A DNA stretch of 64,000 nucleotides from Warburgia ugandensis (lineage: Eukaryota > Streptophyta > Magnoliopsida > Canellales > Canellaceae), in the NCBI GenBank assembly GCA_035236585.1, contig CP141136.1, positions 29,418,449 through 29,482,448 of the forward strand, given 5' to 3'. A program made the position numbers and the translations under genes. The notes below the pieces were generated by a model. That model saw only the letters and a program-made list of their open reading frames with translations. It was not told the origin of the DNA and searched no databases. This document shows positions 22,601 to 34,987 of the stretch, in pieces. The first letter of the stretch is position 1; each line of letters starts with the position of its first letter.

Positions 22601-22756
22601 TCGAGCTCCGTTTTCTGCGTTCTTTATGTCATTGGAATTATATCGATGTGTATTTCCTAGTTTTTAAGTTTTTAGAACCAAACTCTATGCATAAATTTTT
22701 TTAATTTAATTTATTTATTTTATCACTAATTTAAAATTAAAATTGAGGATATTACA
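19613..22756 (-). repeat. 5' LTR of the Tekay element
   Basis: This 3144-bp LTR runs from TGTGACTCCCC (19613) to ...GAGGATATTACA (22756) on the plus strand, with TG...CA ends. It aligns with 12689-15890. A deletion of about 55 bp near 20600-20620 and scattered, mostly transition, differences set it apart. Confidence 0.92.
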
Positions 22757-23620
22757 ACTATACACAATCTTGATCGTTAAAATTATTGATGTTTGGGGTA
22801 TTGACTTCATGGGTCCCTTCCCTAACTCTTTTGGAAATCAATATATTGTAATGGGAGTAGCTTACATGTCCAAATGAGTAGAGGCAGTAGCGTGTAAGAC
22901 AAATGACCACATGGTGTGGTTGAGTTTTTAAGAGATAATATCTTTTCGCTCTTTAGCACTCCACACGCTATCATATGTGATGGTGGAAAACATTTTTACA
23001 ATTGGGTATTTGAGGCCCTAATGAAGAAATATGGAGTTACCTATAGAGTTGCCATGACCTATTATCCCCAAACTAGCTAGCAAGTTGAGGTATCATCCTC
23101 ACATTAGATAAGATGATGAACTCCAGTAGGGAAGACTAGTCTCTTAGAATAATTGATGCACTTTCAGCTTATAGAACAATGTATAAGTCCCCTTTTGGAA
23201 TGTGCTTATATTGCTTTGTCTTTGGAAAAGCTTTTCATCTGCTTGTTAAGCTAGAACATAAAGCATATTGGGCAATCAAATAGATTAATTTTGACCATGA
23301 AAAAGTTGGGTCCAACATGAAATTCTAACTTCAAGAGTAAGAAGAACTTAGTAGAAATTCATATGATAGTGTCATAAGGTACAAGGATTGTATGAGGATG
23401 GTTCATGACAAATCCATTCTGCACAAAACATTTGAACCAAGTGAGAAGCTCCTACTCTATGACTCTCTTCTACATCTCTTTCCTCAAAAGTTACAATTGC
23501 GATGGACCGGCACATATGTAATAAAAACTATCTATCCTTATGGGGCCATCAAGATTGAGAAAGATGGTAAACTTTCCCAACTAAATGGCTAGTGATTGAA
23601 ACGATAATTAGAAATAAGAG
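22757..23620 (+). pseudogene. Integrase core and C-terminus of element A (block 2)
   Basis: Starting right after the Tekay LTR (target duplication ACTAT, 22757-22761), the plus strand reads [20 protein letters not shown] with the first catalytic Asp, then VEAVACKTNDHM, continuing the domain cut at 12688. The remnants YGVTYRVA and YYPQTS follow. The C-terminal part at 23392-23592 reads KTFEPSEKLLLYDSLLHLFP and LQLRWTGTYVIKTIYPYGA. Frameshifts and stops are frequent. Confidence 0.82.
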
Positions 23621-24694
23621 ACCTTAACAAAGAGGAGAAGCTCCTAATAGGGGAGCCTGTTTATCATAATTAGATCCACAATAGGTCACTTGTATCATAG
23701 GGTATGATTAGTATACCTCTAGAAGTTTTCATTTGAATCTTTCTATTTCAATTTTTTCTGGTTCATATCATGACCAATGCACAATTTGCTTGAATATAGG
23801 TAATATTATTTTGACCTTTCTCTCTTTACTTACTTTCGGATTTGTCCATGATTCTATTTCAAAACATTAAGGACAATGTTTAATTTAAGTCTGCTGTTAG
23901 GGTATTTCCAAATTTGATGTGTCTACCATTTTTTAGTTACTTTTTAAAAAAACTCTTTCCTTTTAAAAAATAATTGAAATTTTTTATAAAAGCTTAATTT
24001 GGATTTTTTGACTATTTACTCGATCTTTTTAACTTTAGCTTATTAACATATTTGTATCTAATTAGTTCATCTTGTTATCCTTTTTCTAAAGTATTCCATG
24101 GAAATTTAAACTTGAAATAATTATTGCACAATACCATACACTCACACAGTTTAAGTTGAAGAGAAAATATAATTTAGAGACCCTAAAGAAGATAAGTAGA
24201 GATCATTAACCCATGTGAGCTTTAGAGCCATTCTTTCTTTTTGAGGGTTATACATAAATTTCAAATATTTTCTTCACAAACATTAATTTCTTAGTTGATC
24301 TCATTATCCTTCATCTTGGCCAATTGTTGAGGAAACATCTAATAGACTATACCATTTATCTCTAGAGTTTTAGGTAGTTTTTAAGTCGTATGAAGCCTAG
24401 GAAATGATAGAGGCCCTCCTTGGTAAACTTAGAGACTTTAGCCATCCTATGTTATTTTTCCACTACTTAATCCCATGAGCCTTTTTAAATTAAGCATTTT
24501 CTTTGGGAACCATTGACCATTACCCATATTGAACCCCTAAAATATATCCATTACCAAATTATTGTGGAAATATGTAGAGATGGTTGAGGAAATAGCTTGA
24601 AGAATAATATGATCAGTAAAATTCAAAAGATGAACATAGAAATAAGGGTTGAAAGGAGAAAAATTCGAAGAAAAGCTATATATCAAAAGTGAAA
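23621..24694 (+). other. 3' untranslated region of element A, left part
   Basis: This AT-rich non-coding DNA has the post-pol signature AAACATTAAGGACAATGTTT at 23862-23881, a one-base variant of the perfect inverted repeat in the TR-GAG element. The stretch is interrupted at 24700 by element B and resumes at 37417. Confidence 0.7.
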
Positions 24695-24699
24695 ATGAT

Positions 24700-27156
24700 T
24701 TATATGTAGTAAATTTTGTATAAAAGTACCCAATTACCAGTCCATATGTCATAGATTATAAGCATTATCTTAAGGTTTTTTTCAAAAAATTCATGACACG
24801 TGCATTTCTGAGTTAATGATTTAAAATTTTGATATTTTATCAATTTAGAAGCTAAACTAGAGTAACTATGTGAATTTCACTAATTTTTTAATAATTAATT
24901 AGGGTTTTTAATCTTTTATAGGGATTTAAAGGATGATCCAATGACCAAGATTGCTTAAGATGGGAAACAAGTATCCAGATCAACTTAGAGAGCTAGAACC
25001 CATACTTCAAAGATCAAGCAAGGGTCAAGATATTCCAAGGCAAGAAAATGAATTTAAGAAATCAAATGGAAGAAACAAAGGTGACATGCATGGGCCCATG
25101 CAAAAAAATCATGCAATTTCATCACCTAAGCCACATGAACCATGCTAGGAGAGGACAAGCCATGAAGCTAAATGATTAAGCCACTCAAACACCCAAGCAA
25201 GAAACCATTAAAATTAAGCCAACTTAAGCTGAGGAAATATGGAACCACATGAGTGGAGATGAATTACATAATATTCCATGTAAAAATTGTGATTTTCTAA
25301 GAGATAATTAGAAGGAATTAGATGGTGACTATCACATTGGAAGATATGCTTGCAAGGTAGACCAATAAGAGAGTAGATTCTAATCACTATATCTCCCTTT
25401 TTCTTTCTTAATTTCTATCTATTTCTCTCTCCAACATGTTAAAATTAGAAAGGAGAATCCCACGTGTTCCATGTGTGATCCCCTTCTAAGACTCCCATGT
25501 TTCATACCTCTTTCCACCTTCTAATATTTTCCCCATTACATTCTCATCCCACTCCATGTTTTCCCAAGTGTTCAACATTCTATTTCCATGTTCTAGATCT
25601 TCCATGATATTCCACATTTTATTCCATCCTTTGATTCCATCAAAAATCCACTTTTTAATTCTAATTTTCATCCGATAATTTCCTAACTCCCATTTTCATC
25701 TCTCTTTCTAAGTTCTCATTCCATCCAATTCTTCCCCATGCCCCACTTTCCTTTACTAAGCTTCCACCCCCATTCCTATAGTGGATCCATGATTTTTTTC
25801 CCTCTTGGAGTTCCATGGTGTTGCACTTTCTAAATTAAGTTCCACCTCCAAATTTCATAGTTATTTTATCCTCCAATACTTATCTTTTATTTCCTCTTTC
25901 CTTAGGATAACATCTTACCAAAATAGGAAGTGCACCACATCTATAAAGCACCTAAGGCATTCCACAGCAAAGACATGAAGGGTGGAGATGCCTCTTATTC
26001 TTGACAAAGTGGCACCTCCAACTTGGGTTCCTCTCTAGGGTTTTGACAAGATCTTCCTCGGCTGATCTTCTTGGATACTCTACACCTTCTCCATTCCAAC
26101 TTTAGTACATCTTCTTCCTCTAGTTTCCAAGCATTTCCATGTTGGTTTTTCATGCTCTATCTTTCTTTACTTTGTTGCTTTGCTTCTTAGTTCCCTGTGC
26201 ATAGTTCTAGGTCTTATCCTTAATTGATTTGCTTAAGGTTGTTGATTAGTTCTCTTTGATCCAAGGCTATATTTCTCTTGTAGTGACAGCCAAAAGATAG
26301 TAGCCTTTGAATCATCCTTGTTTTCTTTTCCGTGCTTGCATTGTTATAGTATTTGCTTTAGATCATCCTTACCACCCATCTCTCTTTCACTCCCTCTCTT
26401 TTGGGTTTCATAAGTATGGTATCTTGGATTGGATATTGATCATGGGATTTCTCGAAAATTGAATATTAAACTCTAATCTTGCACACACTTTTTCTTGATA
26501 GTTTTCAATTTGAATCTCTAATTTATGTAGAACAACATTATCATAATTTTCTCAATGCACTGAACTAATTTTCTCTTAGCATCATGTGCATCTGTCTTGC
26601 TTCATTCGAACAATTAACATCCATTTAATCTTACATTTCCTACTTCTATGTGCACCTTTATTGCTTAGTTTCTTACCAACCCATTGTAAATTTTAGTTTA
26701 GTTGATACCTTATTAAGATTTCATGTTCACAATTTCAAATGCTATGCACACATAAAAACTACTTTCCATTACATGTTTCATGCACACCGTTCTAATTCCA
26801 TGCACACTCTATAGATTGAATGTTTTAGTTGCATTATTTAGGTTTAGTTCTTATCTAGATATCATTATTTAAGTTAAATGCCTTGTTAGATTAGTTTTAG
26901 CAAGTTTCTAAGTTTTGCAAGTTCTATTTTTAGAAAGTTTCCTTAGTTAAGTTTCTAATTCCATGAATATTCTTTCCATGTATTCTTAATTCCTAAGAAG
27001 TTCAAAATACAATCTTTCTTTCCATGTGTTAGGATAAGGATTCTAAGAAATTTTCAATTATGTACAAATCTATGAGATTTTTCATGTGATCGACCTCACT
27101 TATCTATTGTTACTACTTTGATTCATAGACTTGTGAGTAATTTTAAAACATACACC
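24700..27156 (+). repeat. 5' LTR of element B
   Basis: It starts TTATATGTAGT (3' copy TAATAAGTACT; an ancestral TGATAAGTA-type start is likely) and ends ACATACACCA just before the degraded primer site. A TATA box CTATAAAG lies at 25941-25948 and corresponds to CTATATAAG in the 3' LTR. The U5 end carries GATCGACCTCACTT and GACTTGTGAG, the OTA U5 block. Confidence 0.88.
25941..25948 (+). promoter_or_regulatory. TATA box of element B 5' LTR
   Basis: CTATAAAG lies about 1.24 kb into the LTR, in a context conserved with the 3' LTR (TGCACCA before it, GGCATTCC/GGGATTCC after it). It divides U3 from R. Confidence 0.6.
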
Positions 27157-27160
27157 AAGT

Positions 27161-27180
27161 TTTTGGCACCATTGTATGGA
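27161..27180 (+). promoter_or_regulatory. Degraded tRNA-Asp primer binding site of element B
   Basis: TTTTGGCACCATTGTATGGA lies a few bases after the LTR end. It matches the OTA primer site (TGGCGCCGTTGCCGGGGA) at most positions, with CpG-to-TpG/CpA type changes. The neighbouring AAGTTTTTGG spacer is as in the TR-GAG element. Confidence 0.75.
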
Positions 27181-28510
27181 AATCACAATGAATTTGTGGT
27201 TATTTAGTTTAGATTGATTATCTTAAGTTGTAGTTTTAGGACGCATTTTTACATATTTTGCTAATTCCTTAGAAATTGACACATTTTCTTTATTTTGTGC
27301 TAGGAAAATTTGGCAAAAGAGGTAGCAAGGATCTTGTGGGCCAAAGCTTCATTAGATTAAATAGGATTTATTGTTTTCCTCAATTAGGATTTTTGTAGAG
27401 GACTTATAATGAGGTACCATTGTAATTTTTAATTATTTATTTTAAGTGGATACTAATAATACTGGCCAAATGTGGGGTATGGTGGTTGAGACATGCACTT
27501 CATTAGAAATCCCAGTGCAAGTCTCTAACCCTCTCTTTACTTTCCTAGTACAGTTGCATTTACTATAATTTGCATTTTGGGTTGTTGCATTAGATTGCAC
27601 CTATTTAACAAAGGTTAGCTTGTGCTTGGCTATAACCAAGGCATAGGCTATCTGATTATAGTGCCATGTTTGCTAAGGTGTAGACCCTTCATTAGATAGC
27701 ATATAGGTAGGCACTAGTTTATTTTCTTTGCATTGCATTGCACATTTACTGCTTTATGGGGGATGGATCACATTGATAGTAAGGGTCTCATAGGATTGAT
27801 CACAAGACCCTTAGCTTGACTAAGTTATTAAATCAATTCCTAGTATGCTCACAATTCCAACCCTTTCATCTTAATTTAAGATCAAGTAGCAAGGGACTTA
27901 GGGAATTGAGCTTATAGGATCCTTTTTGAAGGAATAGAACTACTGCCACTCTAGTGGCTTCTAGTATCGTGGTTATAGTGGGTATGCAAAATCCAAGTGA
28001 TCTTTCACGCCTTTTATTGATATTTTTTGAGGTCTAAATGCCTCCTTACATGAGAAAAATCTAACTGGTAAGTATACTCAAGGCTGTATAAAATGAGTAG
28101 CTATTTGGATTTGGTCTAAAAGTTACCACCCTACAGATTAACAAAGATTATCAAAATAGCTCATTAGTAGACCATTAGGATTGATTGTGTATCACTTAGA
28201 CTTAGGAGTTGCATTTAGTTAGGTTGGATAATTTAGATAGGATTTCATCTAAGTGCATGCACGATCATCAATCTTAGCACATGGAGTTAGTGCCATTTGA
28301 TCCTAAGATTGAATACACCCATAAGCAACGAGTAAGAATCAAATTCTAACCTCATGGTAGACCCACCTGCTATAGTTGATCCAAAGGCCATTAGAGATTC
28401 CTATGTGCCACTTCAATTAAATACTCCCTTATGCATCACAGTGCACCTACCAATGTAGACCACTTTGAGCTTATATTTGGATTCATTTAGTTACTCCCAT
28501 CGTATTACGG
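27181..28510 (+). other. 5' leader of element B
   Basis: This is non-coding. It contains the shared leader block at 28012-28053 (TTGAGGTCTAAA then CCTCCTTACATGA). No intact frame was seen. The leader ends near the long GA microsatellite. Confidence 0.65.
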
Positions 28511-28512
28511 TT

Positions 28513-28597
<85 letters not shown>
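28513..28597. repeat. (AG)n microsatellite, about 85 bp
   Basis: This uninterrupted AG run sits at the start of element B's recognisable gag, probably replacing or expanding coding sequence there. Confidence 0.97.
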
Positions 28598-28599
<2 letters not shown>

Positions 28600-28600
<1 letters not shown>

Positions 28601-29560
28601 GATCCCTACCTACATATCAAGGAATTTCTTGATATGTGAGCCACATTTAATTTTAAAATCTTTTTGATGATTCCATTAGACTTAGGTTGTTTTCCTTCTC
28701 TTTCAAAGGTAAGGCTAAATATTGGCTGAATTCTTTAGAGGTTGGTTCCATTACCACATGGGACCAATTGTTTAAAATGTTCCTGAGCAAAATTTTACTA
28801 GTACATAAAAACCAATGCCCTTCGTAGGAGATTAAAAATGTCTAGCAAGGAGATGATGAGCACTATTATAAGTGCTAAGAAAGGTGGAATGAATTGTTGC
28901 AAAAGTGTCCCTATCATGGTTTTGAAAAATGAAAGCAAGTTCAGTACTTTTATGAGGTACTTACATCTTAGAATAGATGGATGGTAGATGCAGCTAATGG
29001 AGGGGCCCTCATGATGAAAAGTGAGATAGAGGCCTAGGAATTTTTGGAGACTTTAGCTGAAAATTCCCTAGCAATGGGACTATTTAAATTTATGAGATCA
29101 AAATTCTCAACCTTAAAAGAGAGGAGGCCTTTATGAAATAGGTGTGACCTTAGATATGTCATATAAGCTTGACTCCTTAGCTGAAAGAATGAACAAGGTT
29201 GAAAGTATGTCCCAGATAATTGATGCCTTCGTGGTTGGAAGTGCATCCATGAAACCTCCACATGAGGTTTTTTCTACTTGTTCTAGCCTCACACACTTAA
29301 TGTTAGCTTTTTCCATTTTAGAATAAGCTAATGCTCTAAATGCATATTCGAATCTTCTTAATAATCCTCATTTTGAGACTTATAATCTAAGATGGGCTAG
29401 GCATCCTAACTTTTCATGGTCCAAGAACACTCATTAGGGAGGTCTATCTATGAACCACCTGCACAAAACTTTCTTAGAGGTTCAGCTCCCTAGCAGCCAC
29501 CTAGTCTTTAGCTTCCTTAGTAACCAAAGAAACCAACCTTTTAGAAAAATGTGCAATTAT
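28600..29560 (+). pseudogene. gag remnant of element B
   Basis: The Retrotrans_gag core can be read in changing frames. LRLFSFSL/FPFSLKGKAKYWLNSL lies near 28680-28740, TTWDQLFKMFL near 28755, and a decayed HYYKCXXRWNELLXKCP region near 28860-28920. The C-terminal NNPHFETYNLRWARHPNFSW lies near 29355-29415. Stops and frameshifts are dense. Any zinc knuckle is not recognisable. Confidence 0.75.
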
Positions 29561-29889
29561 TCATGGGGAGATCTTTTGAACAATAGGAAGAGACTAGATA
29601 GGCCCTAAACCAATTCTAATGAGAATTGACAAGCCACTAATGTCAATTCTTAAGCTATTATCAAACTGGAGATGCAAATGAGTCAGCCGTCTGCTGCACT
29701 TAGTGATAGATGAAAGGGACAATTCCCCCTTTAGCCAATACCAAACCCTAAGGACAATTTGAAATAGGGTCAAGTTCAAATTTCCAAAGACCCCTTGAAC
29801 AAGAAAAGTCCATAACTACCCTTAGAAGTGGTCATCAAATAGATAACAAGGTAGGGAAGACAGAGGAAATTTTAGAGGAAAATGAACCA

Positions 29890-30893
29890 GTGACAATTAA
29901 GGAGAAAGAGAAAAGATACAAATCCACAGCTCCAACTAACCCTATAGTGGAGACACCTTATGTCTCCAAAGCTCCATTCCCTCAACTACTAAACAAGGCA
30001 GAGAAAGAGACTAATTTCAATGAGACAATGGATGTATTTAAACATGTTCAAATTAATATACTCAAACCTATAAAAGATATCCATGCTTATGCCAAGTTTC
30101 TCAGAGCTCTACACACAAAATTACAAGCTTAATATGCATAAGAAAGCCTTCCGCACCAAGCAGGTGGGCTCTTTGATTCAATATCAGATGCCTCCTAAGC
30201 ATAAACCCATTGCCTCACATTGTCTATGAGTAATTAGGGCTCAATGAACTCAAACCAACCAATACGTCGTTACAACTTGCAAACAGATCAGTAAAGATTC
30301 CACGTAGTATGATTGAGGATGTTTTAGTATAGGTGGACTAGTTCTACTTCCCTGTTGATTTTATTGTCTTAGATACCTAGCCTGTATCAAATCTCGGCAG
30401 TCAAATCCTAGTAATTCTTGGATGTCCATTCTTAGCATTGTCTAATGCCATCATCAACTATCGAAATGGTGTAATGAAATTGTCTTTTGGCAACATGAAG
30501 GTAAAGCTCAATGTTTTTAATGCTGATCATCAACATGTACACCTAAATAATTGTTATGTACTCAACTTGATTGAAGGTCTACTTCAAGATGCTAATCTGT
30601 CATCGTCTACCTTAGATCCACTTGAGGCATGTTTAGCACATTTTAATTATGAGTTTGATATAGACAAGTCCAAAGAAGAGGTAAATAGTCTCTTAGATGA
30701 TGTACCAATCATGGATACCTCTAAATGGGGACCTCTAATGGAACCTTTTCCTACCAATTTTGTCCTAGTACCTTTAGTAGAAAAACCACCTAGTTTGGTC
30801 TTTAAGCCATTGCCTAATGATCTAATAAATTCCTACCTAGGACTTGATGAATCATTGCCTATAATCATTTTCTCATATCTAGATAAACAATAG
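29890..30893 (+). pseudogene. Protease-region remnant of element B, active site deleted
   Basis: The upstream linker reads PYVSKAPFPQLLNKAEKE and VFKHVQINILKPIKDIHAYA (29890-30132). The retropepsin segment with the DLG triad is absent: MPPKHKPIASHCL (near 30190) jumps to LGLNELKPTNTSLQLANRSV (near 30240). The distal part IEDVLV...FYFPVDFIVLDT and LSNAIINYRNGVMKLSFGN (30438 on) is well kept, and an open frame of 151 codons follows (30438-30893). Three TAG codons interrupt the middle. Confidence 0.82.
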
Positions 30894-31019
30894 GAAGGTA
30901 AGCTACTTGATGTTCTATGAGAACATAAGACAGGTTCTGAGAGACAAAGTGCTTAAACTCATACTTGTCTGTACCATTTATCCCATTTTTAACAGCACTT
31001 GAGTCATCCCATTTCAGGT

Positions 31020-32100
31020 TGTACCTAGAAAATCTAGATTAAAGGTAATCTCTAATTAGGATAATGAATTAGTCCCCACTCTCATGACCACTAAGTGGAG
31101 AGTTTGTATGGACTATTGAAAATTGAACTGAGTCATGAAGAAAGACCACTTTACTCTTTCTTTTATTGACCAAATGCTGGAAAGCATAGCCAATCATAAA
31201 TATTATTGCTTTCTTGATGGCTATTCTAGTTATCACCAAATCCCATAACCCATAAGGACCACGAGAAGACTTTCGACTATGTAATGCTTTGGTTACTTTC
31301 CAAAGGTGTACGTTGAATATATTTTTTGATATGGTGGAGAGGTTCTTGAAGTGTTTATAGATTATTTTTAAGTGTTTAAGTCATCCTTTTATGAATGCTT
31401 GCACTATTTAAAATTAGTCCTTGCTAGGTGTTAGGAAAGAAATCTAGTGCTTAACTAGGAAAATTCCATTTTATGGTACAAAATGGCATTGTTTTAGGAT
31501 ACATCATATCACACAATGGCATGGAGGTTGATAAAGCCAAAGTAGAACTCATTTCTAATCTACCTTCTCCTCAGACGATGAAGGAAATCTGATCATTTTT
31601 AGGCCATGCTGATTATAAAGAAGATTCATTAAGGATTTTTAAATAAAATTTCTAAGCCCCTATGTAATTTACTTATGAAGGAGGCAAATTTTGACTTTGA
31701 TGAGAATTGCATGAAAGCATTTGAGCACCTAAAGGCTGAACTCACTTCTGTACCTATCATTCAACAGCTAAAATAAAGTGCATTATTTGAAATAATGTGT
31801 TATGCTTCTGACTACGTGATTAGTACTATGTTGGTGTAGCATATTGATAAACTCCCCCATGTGATATACTATGCTAGTAAGACCCTTAATGATGACCAAC
31901 TTAATTATTCTACTATAGAGAAAGAGTTGTTGGATGTTATATTTTCCTTGAATAAATTTATATCTTATTTGCTAGGACTTAAAGTCATTATCAATTCGGA
32001 CCATGTACCATTAAAATACCTTCTTTCTAAGAAAGATGCTAAATTGAACATTTCTTACAGATTTCTAGTTACCTTGCTATGGATATTATCAATTATTTAG
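31020..32100 (+). pseudogene. Reverse transcriptase / RNase H remnant of element B
   Basis: KWRVCMDY, KDHFTLSFIDQMLESIANH and YYCFLDGYSSYHQIP mark the palm (31095-31250). The catalytic motif region reads EVFIDYF, so the second Asp of the DD pair is Tyr. The thumb is decayed. RNase H shows MCYASDYVISTML, VIYYASKTLNDDQLNYSTIE and SDHVPLKYLLSKKDAKLN (31800-32060). There are several stops and frameshifts, and part of the palm between 31260 and 31330 is scrambled or missing. Confidence 0.85.
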
Positions 32101-32219
32101 TTATAGGTCAAATGCCTCATCACTGATCAAAATAAGATAGGAAAACATTTCTTGATGGGTTAAGCACTTTTCATGGGGTAATCCATAATTATTCAAGTAT
32201 TGTCCCATTCAAGTCATTA

Positions 32220-33310
32220 GGATATGCATACTTGATAGTGAACATCATTAAATCATGTCCTTTTACCATGATCATGCATGAGGGGCTGTTTTAGTGCAAG
32301 ATAGATAGCTACAAAAATTTTGCAGTGCTGTTTCTATTGGCCTACCATTCTTAGGGATTCATATGCTTACTGCATGGCATGTGCTAAATGTTAATAGTTA
32401 GGGAGTATGGCAAAAGGGATATGATGCCTCTGAACCTCATTTTGATCATTGGGCTTTTCGATGATTGGGGCATTGACTTTAGAGTATGAGAAAAAGGGAT
32501 ATGATGCCTATAACCCCATTTTGATCATTAAGCTTTTCAATGTTTGAGGCATTGACTTTATGAGACCATTTTCCAACTCCTTTGGCTACCTCTACATCCT
32601 TATGGGAGTGGAATATGTGTCCAAATAGGTGGGAGCCATAGCATGTAATACTAATGACCACAAGGTGGTGGTCAAGTTTTCAAAAGAAAATATTTTTGCT
32701 GGCTTTAATACTCCATGGGCCGTAATTAGTGATGGAGATAAATACTTTTATAATAGAGTGTTTGAGAACATAATGAAAATATATGGTGTTACCCATAGAA
32801 TTTCTCCCCCCCCCCCACCACCTCAACCTAGTGGACAGGTAGAACTATCAAATACAAAGATAAATCAAATATTAGGAAATATAGTTAATCCTAGTCGAAA
32901 AAACTAGTCTTTAAGACTTAGTGATGCATTATGGGCTATTGTACAACATTTAAAACCCCTACAGGCATGTCATTATGCCTTCTGTTCTATGAAAATGCAT
33001 ATCATCTTCTAGTTAACTTGAGCATAAAGCATATTGGACAATTACAAAGCTCAATTTTGGCATAGATAGTGCTAGGACCCATAGGAAGCTCCAAATCAAT
33101 GAGTTGGAGGAACTTAAGAAAGATTCATATGAGTCTGCTAGGGCATACATGGATTGCATGAAAGCCTAACATGATAAACATATTTTATGTATTTCCAAGA
33201 AAGCTTCATTCTATATGGTATATGTATTGTTTACCTTCATGGGGTTGTTGAGATTAAAAAGGATGGTGAGATTTTTAAAGTAAATGGACAATAGTTGAAA
33301 CCCTTTATGG
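32220..33310 (+). pseudogene. Integrase remnant of element B
   Basis: The zinc-binding remnant HDHACGG (32268), FYWPTILRDSYAYCMAC and a decayed core follow. GIDFMRPFSNSFGYLYILMG (32550-32605) carries the first catalytic Asp, and the second lies in AVISDGDKYFYN (32719-32755). The Glu region is decayed after a run of C (32805-32818). An 80-bp tandem duplication (32412-32571) repeats the segment before and including the first Asp. The C-terminal part is mostly out of frame. Confidence 0.82.
32412..32571 (+). repeat. 80-bp tandem duplication in element B integrase
   Basis: AAAAGGGATATGATGCCT recurs at 32412 and 32492, and both copies run on through TTGATCATT...GGCATTGACTTTA. The copies differ at several positions, so the duplication is not recent. 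Confidence 0.8.
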
Positions 33311-34987
33311 AGTTGGTAAACCTTGAGATAGAGGAGATTTTACTTGAGGAACTAGTCTATTAAGACCCACCATAGCATGTCGCATGACACTTGTATCCAT
33401 CATGAGTCCAAATTCATCACTATCTTTTATCATTGCACTAACATTGTACGTCTAACTAAAGATATTAAACTTAGCAGTCACTAGGAGGCAACCTAGTGTT
33501 TTTAGAATTTCATTTTTCTAAATTACCCAATTAGCATATACGTATCCTATGCTTCAAAACATTGGAGACAATATTTAGTTCAAGTTGAGGGGTTATATAT
33601 GCATAAGATTTCTAAGTTTTTCTTGTCTTTGAAAAAAAAAAAGTTTTCCAAGCTTTTGGAGTTTTGAGGTCAAGTTCCTTTACTACGATGAGAATTATAT
33701 TTTTTGAATCTTAGTATTTCTCTTACTTTAACTTCTTAATTAACACAATGGTAATTTCTGCATCTTATTCATGTTCTAAAGTGTTTTATGAAGTTAAATG
33801 TTGGAACACACTTACACACAGTACATAGTCTATACAAATAGATGGTTATGACTTAGAGAGCTCGAGGAAATTTAGTGGAGGCCTATACCGGTGAGTACTA
33901 GAGACATAAAATTTAATCAGTATATTCTACCACTAGTTAAACCCTTTAAGCCTCTTAGTAATCCTTTTATTTCCAAAACCCATCTACTTTAACCCAAAAA
34001 CCCAATAAAATATCCATTATCTATTCTTAAAAAATGAGTACAAATGGTAGAAAAATGACAAAAATCTAAGAAGTGAAAAATATCAAAATATCTACAAAGA
34101 AAAAGCCTTTCTTCAAAGAAATACAAACAAAGTTAAAAAGCAAAAGTAATTATCATAAAAAGGAAAAGAAAATTTGTGAAGATAGAAAGGAGAAATAGAA
34201 AAGATATTCACTTTAGTTCACTCAAAAGTAAAGAAATTGTCCAAATATTCAATGAAGACCTCTACTCAAATTTGAAACCTTTGTATCCATTTTACCTTTC
34301 TTTTAGAACTAGTCCCAAGCGTAAATTTCATCCCATTCAAACACCTATTGCCTTAAGATGCAACATAGCCTTAATGTGGAATATTAGGGAATTAAGGTAA
34401 AATACTAGTTCTGGTCTTGGTAATGGCATCCATTCTTAGAGATCACAATTCTTCATATTATTTGGGCATATAAGCTTTTGTGAACCTTCACTATTATTAG
34501 ATCTAGTCACATATTGAAAGGAAATAGTTTCAACCTTTTCTCTAAGAGCTTCATTTTCTGAGTATATACTAGTGAGAATTTGAGGTCAAGACCTTTTTCT
34601 AATGGAGCATAAGCATTTCTATATAGAAGTCCAAATTAATGAAGCTTGTACAAATGTTGCACTCGGAGATATAATTGTAATAAAATGGCTTAGACATATG
34701 GGTAACTTATAGAATTTCTCGTTCATCTTATTAAGTTGTTAAACCCAGTAGAGTGCTAATGGAGGAGAATTCTCTAAGGGAAACTAAGAAACTTAGCCTC
34801 ATTGGATTTTGTAGGTATATCCACTATAAATCTCCATGAGGCCTAGCTCATCCATTGAGGATAACTTGGTGGTTTAAGGGCTAAATGCAATTGTGAGTCC
34901 CCACAAAAACGACATCTATTTTTGTTTTTATGATTTTCATATGTTTTTCTTTGGACTAACAAAATGTCATTGGGTGGGGGGAGGGGG
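33311..34987 (+). other. 3' untranslated region and polypurine tract of element B
   Basis: This is non-coding. The post-pol signature AAACATTGGAGACAATATTT (33556-33575) is a mutated form of the OTA inverted repeat. At the end, GGACTAACAAAATG (34953-34966) precedes the purine tract GGGTGGGGGGAGGGGG (34972-34987), which abuts the 3' LTR. Confidence 0.8.

Larger units (their letters stand above)
12689..22756 (-). mobile_element. Tekay/Del-like chromovirus, full-length but internally deleted
   Basis: Two 3.1-3.2 kb LTRs flank a minus-strand gag-pol with an integrase C-terminal chromodomain. The primer site matches tRNA-iMet. Long LTRs and the chromodomain point to the Tekay/Del clade. It interrupts element A's integrase. 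Internal deletions removed the Gag core and the integrase catalytic Glu region, so it cannot be autonomous. The LTRs differ at roughly 7-8% of sampled positions, much older than the TR-GAG insertion. Confidence 0.9.
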
